This document shows, in pieces, positions 1 through 12,029 of a DNA stretch of 64,000 bases. The position numbers and the translations under genes were made by a program. Under the pieces are notes generated by a model, which was not told the DNA's origin, searched no databases, and saw nothing but the letters and a program-made list of their open reading frames with translations. The DNA comes from Sabellastarte sp. h YS-2021 (lineage: Eukaryota; Annelida; Polychaeta; Sabellida; Sabellidae), in the NCBI GenBank assembly GCA_964017235.1, contig OZ024938.1:48892332-48956331 (forward strand), written 5' to 3'. The number at the start of each line of letters is the position of its first letter. Within the stretch, counting starts at the first letter, position 1.

Positions 1-423
1 TTAAAGTGGTCTGTAATTCCAGTGCTTCCAATCTAGCCTTGTTTTAGTTTTAAACTACCGGTATATACTATTACAATTTGCTTGGCTTACTGACGAATGT
101 ACTTCTTTTTCAAAGGCCTCATGAACCAATTAACCACTCTGTACAGAGCAAACTGGGAAAACTTTCCAATTTATAACTCCTATTTATAGTCACAGATGTC
201 ACTCATTTAACAAAGCTTTCTCAGAGTTTCAGACAAAAGTGAAGATTCAATATTGCAGAAGGCTACACCTTTAGCAAGCTTAGAGTGACAGATGTACACT
301 AGGCTTACTCTACTGTCAGTACTAATAGTACACCTATTGATTAGCAATGTCACAGTAACAGGGACTCTGTCTAATATTTTACAATTTTATTCTCTGATTG
401 TAAAGGCCCAATTTTGTCATATA

Positions 424-649
424 GAGTAAGAAATCTAAAATTTGCCAGAAATCTAAAATTCGGCACCTCTAAAACCTTAGTTAATTCTATGAAGAAAATA
501 ATGTTTTGTCTTAACCTCGGTACATCTTAGTTTAAAAAGCCTTGATTTACTACACATTCAACAAATTTTACCTCAATTCATTAGTTTTATTAGCAAATCC
601 ACATGTGGCGAATTTCAGATATATGGCGAATTTTAGATTTTTTTTACCC
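424..649. mobile_element. TA-flanked MITE, copy 1
   Basis: The inverted ends are GAGTAAGAAATCTAAAATT and its degenerate complement, flanked by TA on both sides (422-423 and 650-651). The interior matches the copy at 2278-2502 in the opposite orientation. The TA duplication suggests a Tc1/mariner-type origin. Confidence 0.8.
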
Positions 650-1129
650 TATATTTAAGTGCATTTTGTTTTTCATTAGTTCTCTATATTTATCTTCTAC
701 AGACAGTAAGATAAATATTTATATATGATGGTAATATGTAAACAACAAAAGTGAATACAAATGTGACATAACTGTAAGTGGAAGCAGTTTGACTTAAACA
801 TATGCTAGTTCTAACTTATACATGTTATGACCACTGCCTAGGAGGCTATATGTTTTTGGTGGCATTTGTTTGTCTGTTTGCAAAATTTGGTGGACATCTG
901 GATCAGCACTTTTTGTAGGATTTTTTTATCTTTGCAAGAGAGGGCCATTTTCAGTTTATGTGTATATACCTCAGTAATAAATTGTCAGACTACTTGGCAA
1001 AAGAAAACTGGACACTCCTACAATTGTGTCTATGACATACTTAAATTAATGGTACAATGGGACACCATCAGACATAGAACAGGTGAGATATAAGTGGTCT
1101 TTCAGAACAGACTGTACTACTCATGTAAA

Positions 1130-1640
1130 GGTGTCCGAGAAATAATACTCAAGAAAGAGAAAATGTATATAAAGAAGAAGTTTCAAAACAAGACAACATA
1201 AAATCAAGATATCAGCATTAATTTGTAAACTAAAAGTTATAAAGCTGTAAAATTTATTAATTGATCTATTTATTAACTGAAGAATGGCCGTCAATAGTAA
1301 TAGCACTATTAGGTTGGTTTCAGCAATGCACATAGCTTTATGATAGGAGAAACATCTCTTCAATGTGGGAGTACTGGCAGAGCCAAGGTCAAAGGTCACA
1401 CCATGACTAACATTGTTATTGCACATAACTACACCCTCCAACCAATATACCCACTAGGTGATACTCTCCTTCACCTTACAGTTTCCAAGATTTTTCCTGG
1501 ACAAGATTTTAAAGGTTAATGTCACTACGACAAAAGTCAAGGCCAAATCAAGGTCACATATGACACTGCACAAGTACCACTGCCAAGTATCAACTTCTTA
1601 CACTTTATCACGTTCAAGATATAGCCCAGACAATATTTTG
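1130..1640. repeat. Dispersed repeat, copy 1
   Basis: Long similarity to 3400-4370, with shared strings such as GAAAATGTATATAAAGA, AAGCTGTAAAATTTATTAA and GGCAGAGCCAA. It ends in GTCAAAGGTCACACCATGA and CTACACCCTCCAACCAAT motifs. It has no coding capacity. The family is unknown to me. Confidence 0.7.
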
Positions 1641-1879
1641 TATGGAGTAATAAGGCCTTATAAGCACACTAAAATGTGTAAAGGAGTGCACAATGAATGT
1701 TTGTTGAAAAATATGTTTGCACCTTTCACTTACTGCTATTAAATTAAATAAATCTACATTATCCCATTAAAATTTTCAACAAAAAGGCAACCAAAAAATT
1801 CTATCTGTACTGTGGTTATGAAGTTTTTTGGGTTTTTTTTTTACATTCACATTTAAGTCTTGTTATTACCTAGAAGGCA

Positions 1880-2090
1880 CTAGTAGAGCCCAAACTGCCA
1901 CCAGAGATGTGTTCCTAAAATTTGATAATTTTTTGTGTCCAGAATACGATGCAGATCTTTCACAGAAAGTAATTAAAATGCATTAAAAACGGGACCTTTG
2001 AAAATTCAAGATTTTTCAGTATCCAGAATATGATCTGGATCTTTCCCAAAATTTACTTACTCTTTCTATGGTCAGGCCCTAACAACAAAA
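1880..2090 (+). repeat. Dispersed repeat family D
   Basis: GTCCAGAATACGATGCAGAT, ATCCAGAATATGATCTGGAT and CTTTCTATGGTCAGGCCCTA follow the order of the copy at 36560. The AGAATA-GAT segment is doubled here. Confidence 0.55.
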
Positions 2091-2277
2091 AAAATCCGAA
2101 AGATCCATTTATAATTTTTAGTGACCACAAACACAGATAAATTAACACACACAAAAATATAACTTTCTGGTGGAGGTAAATATGAAGCAGTGGTGGTACA
2201 GTAATTTACCAAATTCAAGAATAAACAACCGAGTATGGTAGTATTTACATTCACTGCTTATTTACTATACATACATA

Positions 2278-2502
2278 GAGTAAGAAATCTAAAATTCGCC
2301 ACATATCTGAAATTCGCCACATGTCAAAATACTAATAAAATAAATGAATCGTGGTGAGATTTGTTGATTGTATAGTAAATTAAGGCTTTTTGAACTGAAA
2401 AATACCAATTTTTAGACAAAAACATCATTTTCTTCATAAAATTAACTAAGGTTTTAGAGGTGGCGAATTTTAGATTCCTGGCGAATTTTAGATTTCTTAC
2501 TC
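2278..2502. mobile_element. TA-flanked MITE, copy 2
   Basis: The ends GAGTAAGAAATCTAAAATT and AATTTTAGATTTCTTACTC are perfect inverted repeats with TA on both sides (2276-2277, 2503-2504). The GGCGAATTTTAGATT motif is doubled at each end. This copy is better preserved than the one at 424-649 and reversed relative to it. Confidence 0.88.
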
Positions 2503-3399
2503 TAGACCTACATCCCACTCCTGAATATGATGAGCAAATGAAATATAATAGGAAAACTTCCTAAATGACATACATGAAAAATTATTACAAATGAACATAA
2601 TAATATAATACAACTGCATAGCACAAGCACAATTTTAAAACATATTTGTAGTATATTTGTTTTGAGTAATGAATAATTCATCAAACTTAAATTAACTACA
2701 GCACCATACATTTATGGCGTGTGGTAACCTTAACTGCAGTATTTCAAAAAGAGCAATTTACTGTTCCTAAGCTACACTGTGCTAAATAACATAAAATTTT
2801 GTCATGGAGACATTCAATTGTAGCTAATTAACATCAAACCGATCTATGAACTTATCCAGTTCCATACTTATATTTTTGTCCAAATTTATTGATGTTAATA
2901 TGCAAACAAAATGTATTGGTAATATGAAAAGAAGACTTTTGAATAAATGTGCGATATTTATAATGTCACTAATACAACATAAACAATTTATGTCCTAGAA
3001 GGCTAGAATCAACCCCTATCAAATGCTACATTTTTTTATCCTCCACGCACCGTATTTGACCCATATAGTGGGATATATGGAGCGGGATATATTTTATTTG
3101 TATACAACGGCGCCTCTGTACAATGGATAATTCGTGTCAATCACTTCTGGTTTTTCACCAATATATCTCGGAATCCATGTTACCTAAAAATATGTATTAT
3201 ATATCATTAGAAAGGTTGTTTTACAGTGCTTCTGCTCATGGCTGTTGCATAAAAATACCAGAGATGCCCGTAGCCCACAGCCTGGGGAAATAGTTTTTAA
3301 CACAATCAGATATAGAAGTAGTGAAACAGTACAAAGATCGGGATACTTCCAAAGCAGTGTCAGTTATATAAAGCTCAAAATAATGTTTAAGTAGAGAAA

Positions 3400-4370
3400 C
3401 TAACATGTAAGAGAAAGAAAATGTATATAAAGATAAAGTATTAAATAGGGGTGCAACGGTACCACATTTTCTAGTTTGGGATTCCGCCAGTACAAAACCG
3501 TCCCGATTCCGGGATACCGAAGAAGTTTGAGTTTCAGCATTTTCCAAATTGAATAGACCTACAAACAGGAAGTAAAACATCATAGTTTTTCTCAAAGAAA
3601 TCGCTATAAATCCATTAAATCTCGTGAAAAATGAGGTAATAGTGTATAATTTCTTCAGATTCAGGTTTGCTATTTAATATTTTACGTTTCCAAATAAGTA
3701 TATAAGCTGAAATTCGAGATTCCAGTTGTGAAAGTGGTCACGGTATTTCAGTAGAATTGTCTCGATACCGGCATACCGCCACTACCGACTCACCCCCAGT
3801 ATTAAAACAAGACAATTCAATAGCAAGATGACAGCATTAATCAGTAAACTAAAAATTAGGAAGCTGTAAAATTTATTAAATGGAGAATAGCTGTCAATGA
3901 AAAAAGTACAATTATGTATAATAATCAGTTGCAGCAATCCATATGTCTTTGTCATAAGAGAAAGATGTCTAATATATGGCAGGTGAACACACTTTGGCAG
4001 AGCCAAAGTTAAAGATCACACCATGATGCACACTTACACCCCCTGAACCAATGTCTATACCAAGTGTCAACCTTCTGCACCTTATGGAATCCAAGAAATA
4101 GCCCAGACAAGATTTTAAAACTCATGGTCACTATGACAAGGTCAAAGGTCAAATTAAGATCACACCATGATGTTGCACACCTACACCCCCTAACCAATGT
4201 GCCTTCCAAGTGTCAACTTCCTACACCTTACAGTTTCCGAGATATAGCCCGGACAAGATTTTGAAACTCAAGGTTACTGCGGCAAGTTCAAATCAAGAGT
4301 CACACCATGACGTTGCACACCTACACCCCCCAACCAATGTCCCTACCAAATATCAACTTTTTTTAAATGT
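3400..4370. repeat. Dispersed repeat, copy 2, with a tandem tail
   Basis: Matches the copy at 1130-1640 but is split by the hAT-like MITE at 3446-3798. From about 4000 on, a unit of roughly 145-150 bp containing CACACCATGATG, CTACACCCCC and CAAGATTTTAAAACTCA is repeated about 2.5 times. Confidence 0.7.
3446..3798. mobile_element. hAT-like MITE with 8-bp target duplication
   Basis: GTATTAAA stands on both sides (3438-3445 and 3799-3806). Ends are TAGGGGTG and, inward from the right, TGGGGGTG. The interior repeats GGTAC/CCGGTAT-like strings in both orientations. It interrupts a dispersed repeat whose uninterrupted copy is near 1150-1190. No coding capacity. Confidence 0.85.
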
Positions 4371-5319
4371 GTGTTGGTAGACAATATATTAATTCTAAAT
4401 TGGTATTCCATGTACACTTAAAAGAGCATTTTAATGCAAACAACATAGCTTGAAAGCCCACAGAACTCCAACCTCATCTGGTCTTAACATGTGTATAAAC
4501 TTAATTGAAGGAAATCTTTACAAATTTGCACAAACTCATGAATGTTCACAAGGAAATCCATACATATGGCTAGAGATGATATCATAAAGTAAATACCAGA
4601 ATTCAAACTTTATCTGGAATGATGAAAGTATATTACAAGACTTTAGAAGTCATGGTTAGTTTTTACTTTACCAGTATGAGACTTGGGCGATAATTTATAT
4701 TCTATATTTTTAGCAAATTTGATCCTTTTATTTAATTGAAATGCACATACATACTATTTATGGGGGTTGGGAGCTTGCCCCCCATTATAACTGTTCATTT
4801 TATTAAAAATTTCCTAAACAGTTTCCTGCAATCATCCAATATGGCAGATCTCATACCAGTAAAGTGGAATTGCTCCAAAGTCATCTTTGATTATGTAGAT
4901 CTACATTTGATCAATTGAAACACCATTGTCAATAACTAGACATAGAGCTTCAAGACATTCAGCACTGTAGCTTTCGTAGCTAGCTTTTGCCTTGCGGGGA
5001 TTTCTCTACAGAAAAAGGGTTAAAACTTGCTTAAATTGATTTCAATATAAACAATGTAGAAAAAGTATTCTTTCGACTTAAACATTCAAGTAAGTGAACC
5101 AATACATTTCCTAAATAGGGAAAGGATACAGCTATATATCTTATCAAATTCACGTTTCTTACATGAATCAAATGAATAAAGAAATCAGGCCAACATTTAC
5201 TTTTTATTTTGGGTTTAGCATGGCATTTTTGCACTCACTACTGGTTTTTTTTTTTGATCTGTCAACAAAAAGAAAATGTCCGTGGGGGAGGTAGTTTGAT
5301 AAAGCTGTTAAAATAATAA

Positions 5320-5899
5320 TGTCACGGACCTGTGAACGGAAATAAATAGGCTTGTGTCACGGAAATGTCAATACTCGCATCCATGTTTTCATTGGTGGGT
5401 TTGGAAATCACGGCAGCAGCATCACCTTTTTAATATTAATGAGAAGATATGAGTTCACGGATTTCCTGGGGTTTTCTGACAATATTTTGTAAAATGAAAG
5501 CTTCAATGAAGATCAAATACCTCAAACTCGAGAATTCACGGCAGTAGCATCAACTCATTAATATTCATGAGAAGATATGAGGTCACAAATTTCCCGGGGT
5601 TTTCTAACAATATTTTGTAAAATGGAAGCTTCAATGAAGATCAAATACCTCAAACTCAAGAATTCATGGCAGTAGCATCAACTCATTAATATTCATGAGA
5701 AGATATGAGGTCACAGATTTCCCGGGGTTTTCTAACAATATTTTGTAAAATTGAAGCTTCAATGAAGATCAAATACTTCACACTCGAGAATTCACAGCAG
5801 TAGCATCAACTCATTAATATTCATGAGAAGATATGACCATAAAATCCGGGTCCGTGACAACTTGTCACCCTATTAATTTGCGTTCACGGATCCGTGACA
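5320..5899. mobile_element. MITE with TAA target duplication and internal tandem repeat
   Basis: TAA stands at 5317-5319 and 5900-5902. The ends are TGTCACGGACCTGTGAACG and, inward from the right, TGTCACGGATCCGTGAACG (17 of 19 identical). The 3-bp TAA duplication suggests a PIF/Harbinger-type origin, though the termini differ from the element at 26263. Most of the interior is a 128-bp tandem repeat. Confidence 0.82.
5411..5838 (+). repeat. 128-bp tandem repeat inside the TAA-type MITE
   Basis: The TAATATTCATGAGAAGATAT segment recurs exactly 128 bp apart (5431, 5559, 5687, 5815), about 3.3 copies with few differences. Confidence 0.93.
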
Positions 5900-6031
5900 T
5901 AAGCCTCGCCAAATTATTAAATGCCTTAACTATGAAATTTATAATACTTGCCTGTTTGGCTGCATTTTCGTGAGTTTTCTTTGAAAACTTGTAAAAAAAT
6001 ATGCAATTGTCATACAAAATATATCTGTAAT

Positions 6032-6414
6032 TAGTGCTGGGACGATGTTTGAAGAAGTTCGATAGTTCGCTCGTTTACTGCCCCGATTTCGGAGTTCGGT
6101 TCAAACGTCTGAAAATTCGGACTTTGCAAAACGTTTAGAAATCCCCAATATCACACCACATCCCAACGGATTCTATTTTCGCCCATCTATAAAATCTGTT
6201 TCTTTTGTTGAAAATATGGCGGAATTTATTTAAAATATAGATGGATTTTATATTTTAGGTATATTTTCAACAAAGTGACAAGATATTATGTGAGATTTCT
6301 GCGTTTTAACTGGTTTTGAAAACGTTGTTTCGAAGATCGATCTAGACCGAAGTTCGCTAGCTTGTACAGACACCAAACATCGAACCCAATATTTGAAGCG
6401 ATGTCACAACACTA
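6032..6414. mobile_element. hAT-like MITE with 8-bp target duplication
   Basis: TCTGTAAT stands on both sides (6024-6031 and 6415-6422). Ends are TAGTGCTGGGACGATG and, inward from the right, TAGTGTTGTGACATCG. The interior has inverted pieces rich in TTCG. No coding capacity. Confidence 0.85.
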
Positions 6415-6719
6415 TCTGTAATCGATTGAAAACCCCTGGAAATGTTAAACAAGAGGAGAGTGCCCGTGAACGGGCACTGTGTCAGCTGACTGAGTGTTTT
6501 TGATTTGTGAAGGTGATTAGAGGACAGAATAATTATCAGGAAAAGGGCTGTACAGAAATACAGTAAATGGTAACTGAACAGCAAGTTCGAAAGAAATTCC
6601 GAAGCTGACAGAAGAAAAGGATAAAAAAGTTGTGCCCTGTAAATGGTATTATGAAGGAAAATAACAAGGTAATTGCTTAAGTGTAAAAAATAGGTTAAAA
6701 CATATTTAAAGAAATACTA

Positions 6720-7310
6720 CAAATGCAATATCCTCGTTCGACCTTGAAGAAGGGGTCCAAGGTCAAATCTAACCACACAAATACATTCCCAGCCCATGAT
6801 TTCCTATGGTTTACCATTCCAAACCTCTAGGACCAATTATAAATGAGTTATAAACACTTTTAAGCTTGGCTGTCCTCATTTGACCTTGAAGGAGGGGTCC
6901 AAAGGTCAAATCTGACCACACCAAAAGATTCCGATCCAATGATTTCCTATGGGATGGTTTACCATCCCAAATCTCTGTCACCAATAATAAGCGAGTTGTA
7001 GGCACTTTCAATTTCCGCTATCCTCATTTGACCTTGAAGGAGGGTTCCAAGGTCAAATCGGACCATATCAACAGATTCACAGCCCATGATTTCCTGTCTG
7101 TTTACCATCCCAAACCTCTGGGAAAAATAATAAGCGAGTTATAAGCACTTTTAAGTTTGGCTATCCTTATTTGACCTTGAAGGAGGGGTCATTGAAGGTC
7201 AAATCTGACCACACCAAAAGATTCCCACCCCATGATTTCCTACAGGTTGGTTTATCATCCCAAACCTCTAGGATCAATAATAAGGGAGATATAAGCACTT
7301 TTCATGACTG
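6720..7310 (+). repeat. Satellite of 138-152-bp units, 4 copies
   Basis: GACCTTGAAGGAGGGGTCC-type segments recur at 6740, 6892, 7030 and 7173, each followed by CCCATGATTTCCTA and CCCAAACCTCT. Unit length varies because of small indels. Not coding. Confidence 0.88.
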
Positions 7311-7489
7311 ACAAAAAACACCTGTGGCGGCCATCTTGTTTCTCAAAATGAGGCCAAAAATATTCCCAGACAACATTTTATGGTTATTAATATATACTGC
7401 AAACTTAAGAAAGCTAGCTATAATATTTTTTTTCATCAGAGCAGTAATGGTGAAATCTCTCTACACACTGCGGCTATCCAGTGGATACA

Positions 7490-9100
7490 ATGATTTACTC
7501 AACAGTGAGAACCTGAAAGTAGCTATTGCTCAGCTATGCCATGACATAGAGGTCTGCAATTTCACTATGTTATAGCTGACCAAAAATTCTGTGAATAACA
7601 TATTTAACAAATTACTCTAAATGTAATAGTTTTCAAGTTACAACTGATTTACTCAACAGTGAGAACCTCAAAGGAACTATTACTCAGCTATGCAATGAGC
7701 TACATGTCTGAAATTTTACTATGTTATAGCTAACCCAAAAGTAGGTGAACAAGTCAGAACAACATATTTAAGCAAACTACTGTAAATGCAATAGTTTTCA
7801 AGCTACAACTGATTTACTCAATAGTGAGAACCTGAAAATAGCTATTGCTCCACTATGCCATGAGCTATAGGTCTGTAATTTCACTATGTTATAGCTGACC
7901 CAAAAGTAGGTGAACAATATATTTTAACAAAATACTCCAAATGCAATATTTTTCAAGTTATAGCTGATTTACTCAACAGTCAGTACCTGAGAATAGCTAT
8001 TGCTCAGTTGTGCCATGAGCTATAGGTCTATAATTTCACTATGTTATAGCTGACCCAAAAGTAGCTGAATAACATATTTGCACAAATTTCTGTAAATGCA
8101 ATAGTTTTCCAATTATAACTGATTTAATCAACAGTGAGAACTTCAAAGTAGCTATTACTCAGCTATGAAATGAGCCACAGGTCTGAAACTTCACTATGTT
8201 ATAGCTGACCCCAAAATAGGTGAATAACATATTGAAACAAAATACTCTAAATGCAATAGTTTTCAAGTTATAAGTGATTTACTCAACAGTGATAACCTAA
8301 AAGTAGCTATTACTCAGCTATGCCATGAGCTACAGGTCTGAAATTTTACTATGTTATAGCTGGCCCAAAAGTAGCTGATTAACATATTTATACGAAATTC
8401 TCTAAATGCAATAGTTTTTAAGTTACAAGTGATTTTACTCATGATGGAAGTTACTGAAAAGCCCAAAAGTAGCTATTACTCACTTAGCTATTGAGACAGA
8501 CACCCAACTTACTCACCATATTGTAGCTATGAAAAAAGTAGCTGAATAACATATTTTAACAAAATGCTCTAAATGCAACACTTTTCAAGTTATAAGTGAT
8601 TTACTCAACAGTGATAACCTAAAAGTAGCTATTACTCAGCTATGCCATGAGCTACAGGTCTGAAATTTTACTATGTTATAGCTGACCCAAAAGTAGCTGA
8701 ATAACATATTTATACGAAATTCTCTAAATGCAATAGTTTTCAAGTTATAAGTGATTTACTCAACAGTGATAACCTAAAAGTAGCTATTCCTCAGCTATGC
8801 CATGAGCTACAGGTCTGAAATTTCACTATGTTATAGCTGGCCCAAAAGTAGCTGAATAACATATTTATACGAAATTCTCTAAATGCAATAGTTTTTAAGT
8901 TACAAGTGATTTTACTCATAATGGAAGTTACTGAAAAGCCCAAAAGTAGCTATTACTCACTTAGCTATTGAGACAGACACCCAACTTACTCACCATATTG
9001 TAGCTATGAAAAAAGTAGCTGAACAACATATTTTCACAAAATGCTGTAAATGCAACACTTTTGAAGTTATAAGTGATTTAGTGCATGATTTCATGAATTT
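7490..9100 (+). repeat. Satellite of about 155-165-bp units with a higher-order repeat
   Basis: About ten copies of a unit containing GATTTACTCAACAGTGA, AGCTATGCCATGAGCTA and CACTATGTTATAGCTGACCC. A variant unit with ATGGAAGTTACTGAAAAGCC recurs at about 8440 and 8918, 478 bp apart, marking a three-unit higher-order repeat. Not coding; short ORFs here are chance. Confidence 0.9.
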
Positions 9101-10439
9101 TAATGCATTAAAAATTATTAAAAAAATTTATTTAAAAAAAAGTAAGACAGATCCAGGTCTCATACTCACACAAGAGAATCTACCTCTGGCCTAGTACATA
9201 TATGCAAGATATGAGAGAAATCCCTGCAATAGTCACTGAGAAAATTGTGATAAAAAGTTGAAATTTTCACACTTTTGGTGGGGATACCCCCCTTGTAATG
9301 TCTCTAGCAAACAGACGAACAGACAGATTTGCATGCCTTGAACAATTTTTCATCCTCGATAGATAAGGTATCTTTTAAAAAAAACAGCATGTCTCTAGGC
9401 CTTGTAGTTTTGGAGAAGAAGTTGTTCACGCGGACGCGTATGCGGACGCCCACGCCGCAGAGTGATGACATAATGTCAGCTGACTGACAAGTCAGCTGAC
9501 ATAAAAATGACAATGTATACATTTCATCATAGTTAACGCTCGACGATAGGAGAGGGTTATTGTAATCAGTTTGTTTCTGTCTGTCTGTCTTCCTGTCTGT
9601 ATGTACACCGTTTTGACATTATAGCTCAAAAACTATGACATCAATCGCTCTCAAATTTAGTGGGCAGGTATTTCATGGGGTACAGACAGATTCTTCCAAA
9701 TTTGGTGTAATTTGTTTAAAAATTAAAGTCAGGAGAGAGTTTTTCTTATTTTTAATTGGGAATACACTAGTGGTGGCATCGTTTACAGAAATCAAAACTG
9801 GTTACCGGGGCTTTAAAACGAACAAAATCCGGTATTTTGTATGCTTGTTACTGGCAGTGAATATTTCTCACGGGACGTAAATGAACCAGAACTTGCAACT
9901 GGAAATGCCTTTCGCGAGATATTAAAACATATGTAAACATGACTTTTGCTCAATATAAAGTAAAAATGTGATATATTTAACAAAATATGTATATTTTTGG
10001 TTGTTTTGATGAAGCATCATCCATTAGAAAGCCTAAAATAATAACTTCTTCAATAACCGGTCCCCAAATATTCTTTGGGGATTCCGTTTTTTCTACCAAA
10101 ACGAAACGAAATACAGCATACCGGAAAACCGTTAACAACACTAGAATACACAGTGAAATTGCTTCTCTTCATCACATATGTAAAAAATCAATATTTTGCT
10201 TTCTGATGTCATTACACTTAATGATGTCACAATGCAATTCTCATTGTGAGGTCACAAGACTAGCTTGTGATACTTGCTGTCTTTAAGTAAAAATATTTCT
10301 TCTCATTTTATGTCTTGAAATTGACACAAAGATAATAAAGATGGGGGTGATATAGTCATTATTTTTATTAATTATTACTTCTGTTTTTATTTTCTCTTTT
10401 CTTCTTTCAATTCCTTGACAGTCCATCACAAAAATTTAC

Positions 10440-10722
10440 CATGAGTGATTTTCACCAAGAAGTGACTTTTAAGCTATATTTTAGCTCCACCAGCAGTTTA
10501 TGTTTTTGGTTGCAAACTTTTTGTTTGTCTATCTGTCTGTCTGTTTTTTGGTGTTTAGATTACTCAAGAATTAATGAACACATCTTTATTAAAAAAAAAT
10601 TGTGGGTAGGACCTGGCCAAAGGAAGAAGTTACTAAAAGAAAGATCTGGATCTTATTTTGGATACAAAAATTCAAGAACTTTCAGAGGTCCCATTTCAAT
10701 GTATTTTTGGGCTTTCTACTTG
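10440..10722 (-). repeat. Dispersed repeat family D, inverted
   Basis: The minus strand reads CCACCAGCAG-like, AGATCCAGATCTTTC and CCTTTGGCCAGGTCCTACCC. TGTCTGTCTGTT-type low complexity adjoins. Short ORFs in this stretch and across the following SINE are not genes. Confidence 0.5.
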
Positions 10723-10743
10723 ATATATCTTTAAAAATTAATT

Positions 10744-10977
10744 TACTTTTATTTATTTATTTATTTGGGGTTTTACGTCACTTTCAACACTGTACAGGTC
10801 ATATCACGACGGGTAGTTGGAAGGGCAGAGGAAACCAGTACATACAGTTCGTTAGGGTTCTGTACTGTAAACTGCCGACCAACGGCAAGCAACTACCAGC
10901 TTTCCCACTTCAGGCCGTGACAGGGATCGAACCCCGGCCTCAGAGGTGGGAGGCGAGAGTGTTACCAGTCTACCACC
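10744..10977 (-). mobile_element. tRNA-derived SINE, family A
   Basis: On the minus strand it has a tRNA-like head with a box B region (GGGGTTCGATCCC), a conserved body (CCAACTACCCGTCGTGATAT) and a 3' tail of AAATAAATAAATAAA. It is close in sequence to copies at 12684 and 32535. Confidence 0.85.
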
Positions 10978-11032
10978 ATAAAAATTCATTTACATGTTTG
11001 GTTTTATTTATTGTCTTCCTTACAATACTTTA

Positions 11033-11266
11033 CTGCCTTGCTACCAATTATCGCCGGGTACCAATTATCGCCAGACAGAATTCAAATAGATATAACTTCA
11101 CCAACATAGCATCCAAAGTCTAGCAAATAAGGTAAAACTATTTCCAAAGTGAATGGAACAAATACACAACAAAAAGCTTTTAAAATATATGACCATTACT
11201 GAAATATGAATGTTTTATTTTCTGGTGGCGATAATTGGTAGCCGGCGATAATTGGTAGCAAGGCAG
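11033..11266. mobile_element. TA-flanked MITE with doubled terminal motif
   Basis: The ends CTGCCTTGCTACCAATTATC and GATAATTGGTAGCAAGGCAG are perfect inverted repeats, flanked by TA (11031-11032, 11267-11268). The CCAATTATCGCC motif is doubled inside each end. The element is 234 bp with no coding capacity and lies just after a SINE. Confidence 0.85.
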
Positions 11267-11767
11267 TATATCACTTTAGAGACTGGTCACATGGAGTCGA
11301 ACGTTTTGCTCTCTCTGAGTGCATCTTGTTGTATATGCGTCAAATTTACAAAAGACGACGATAGGCCATACTACGATAACAACCCAAATATCGCTCATAT
11401 GTTGTATCAAATACATGAATGCTACGGATACAAAACGAAACATTACAAGAAAAACTGGTAATTATTAAATCTGAATTACTGGGTATACTATTGGTACTCA
11501 AATCACACATGACAATAAATGAAGAACACAAACGTTTTCTTGAACAGCCTTTGTTTTTTCGAAAGTTGTGATAGACCATGTGAGAGGCCGACAACATACT
11601 ACAGAACCGAAAGATACCGAAAAGTAAGAGTGAAACCATACAAAACCATTCTATGGGAAAAAAACATCCTCATGCGAAAGAAGAATAAAAAAACATCTAA
11701 AGAATAGTGCAAAATCATTTTTGATATTTTGGTATTAGTATGAAATAACAGAAGATTCCCAGCAGGT

Positions 11768-12025
11768 ACACAACTTTGAAATCTGGTTGAATCCAACGTA
11801 GAAATCTGGTTGAAATACTTGTGGATTTTGCAAACCGTTTTTAGTTGGATCCAACCAGTGAAACCATGTTGAAACCAACATTGAAATCAGGTTAAATTCA
11901 ATGGATGAAATCTGGTTGAAATATGTGTAGATTTTGCAAACCGTTTTTGGTTGGATCCAACCAGTGAAATCATGTTGAAACCAATGTTGAAATCAGGTTG
12001 AATTCAATGGGTGAAATCAGGTTGT
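11768..12025 (+). repeat. 106-bp tandem repeat, about 2.4 copies
   Basis: GATTTTGCAAACCGTTTTT recurs 106 bp apart, with TTGGATCCAACCAGTGAAA and GAAATCAGGTT in each unit. The unit contains the short palindrome TTGGATCCAA. Confidence 0.85.
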
Positions 12026-12029
12026 TTAC

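Noticed and set aside
10602-11123. 173-codon ORF on the plus strand
   Set aside because: It runs through dispersed repeat D, an antisense SINE and a MITE; similar SINE-derived peptides appear at 12660-12965 on the minus strand.
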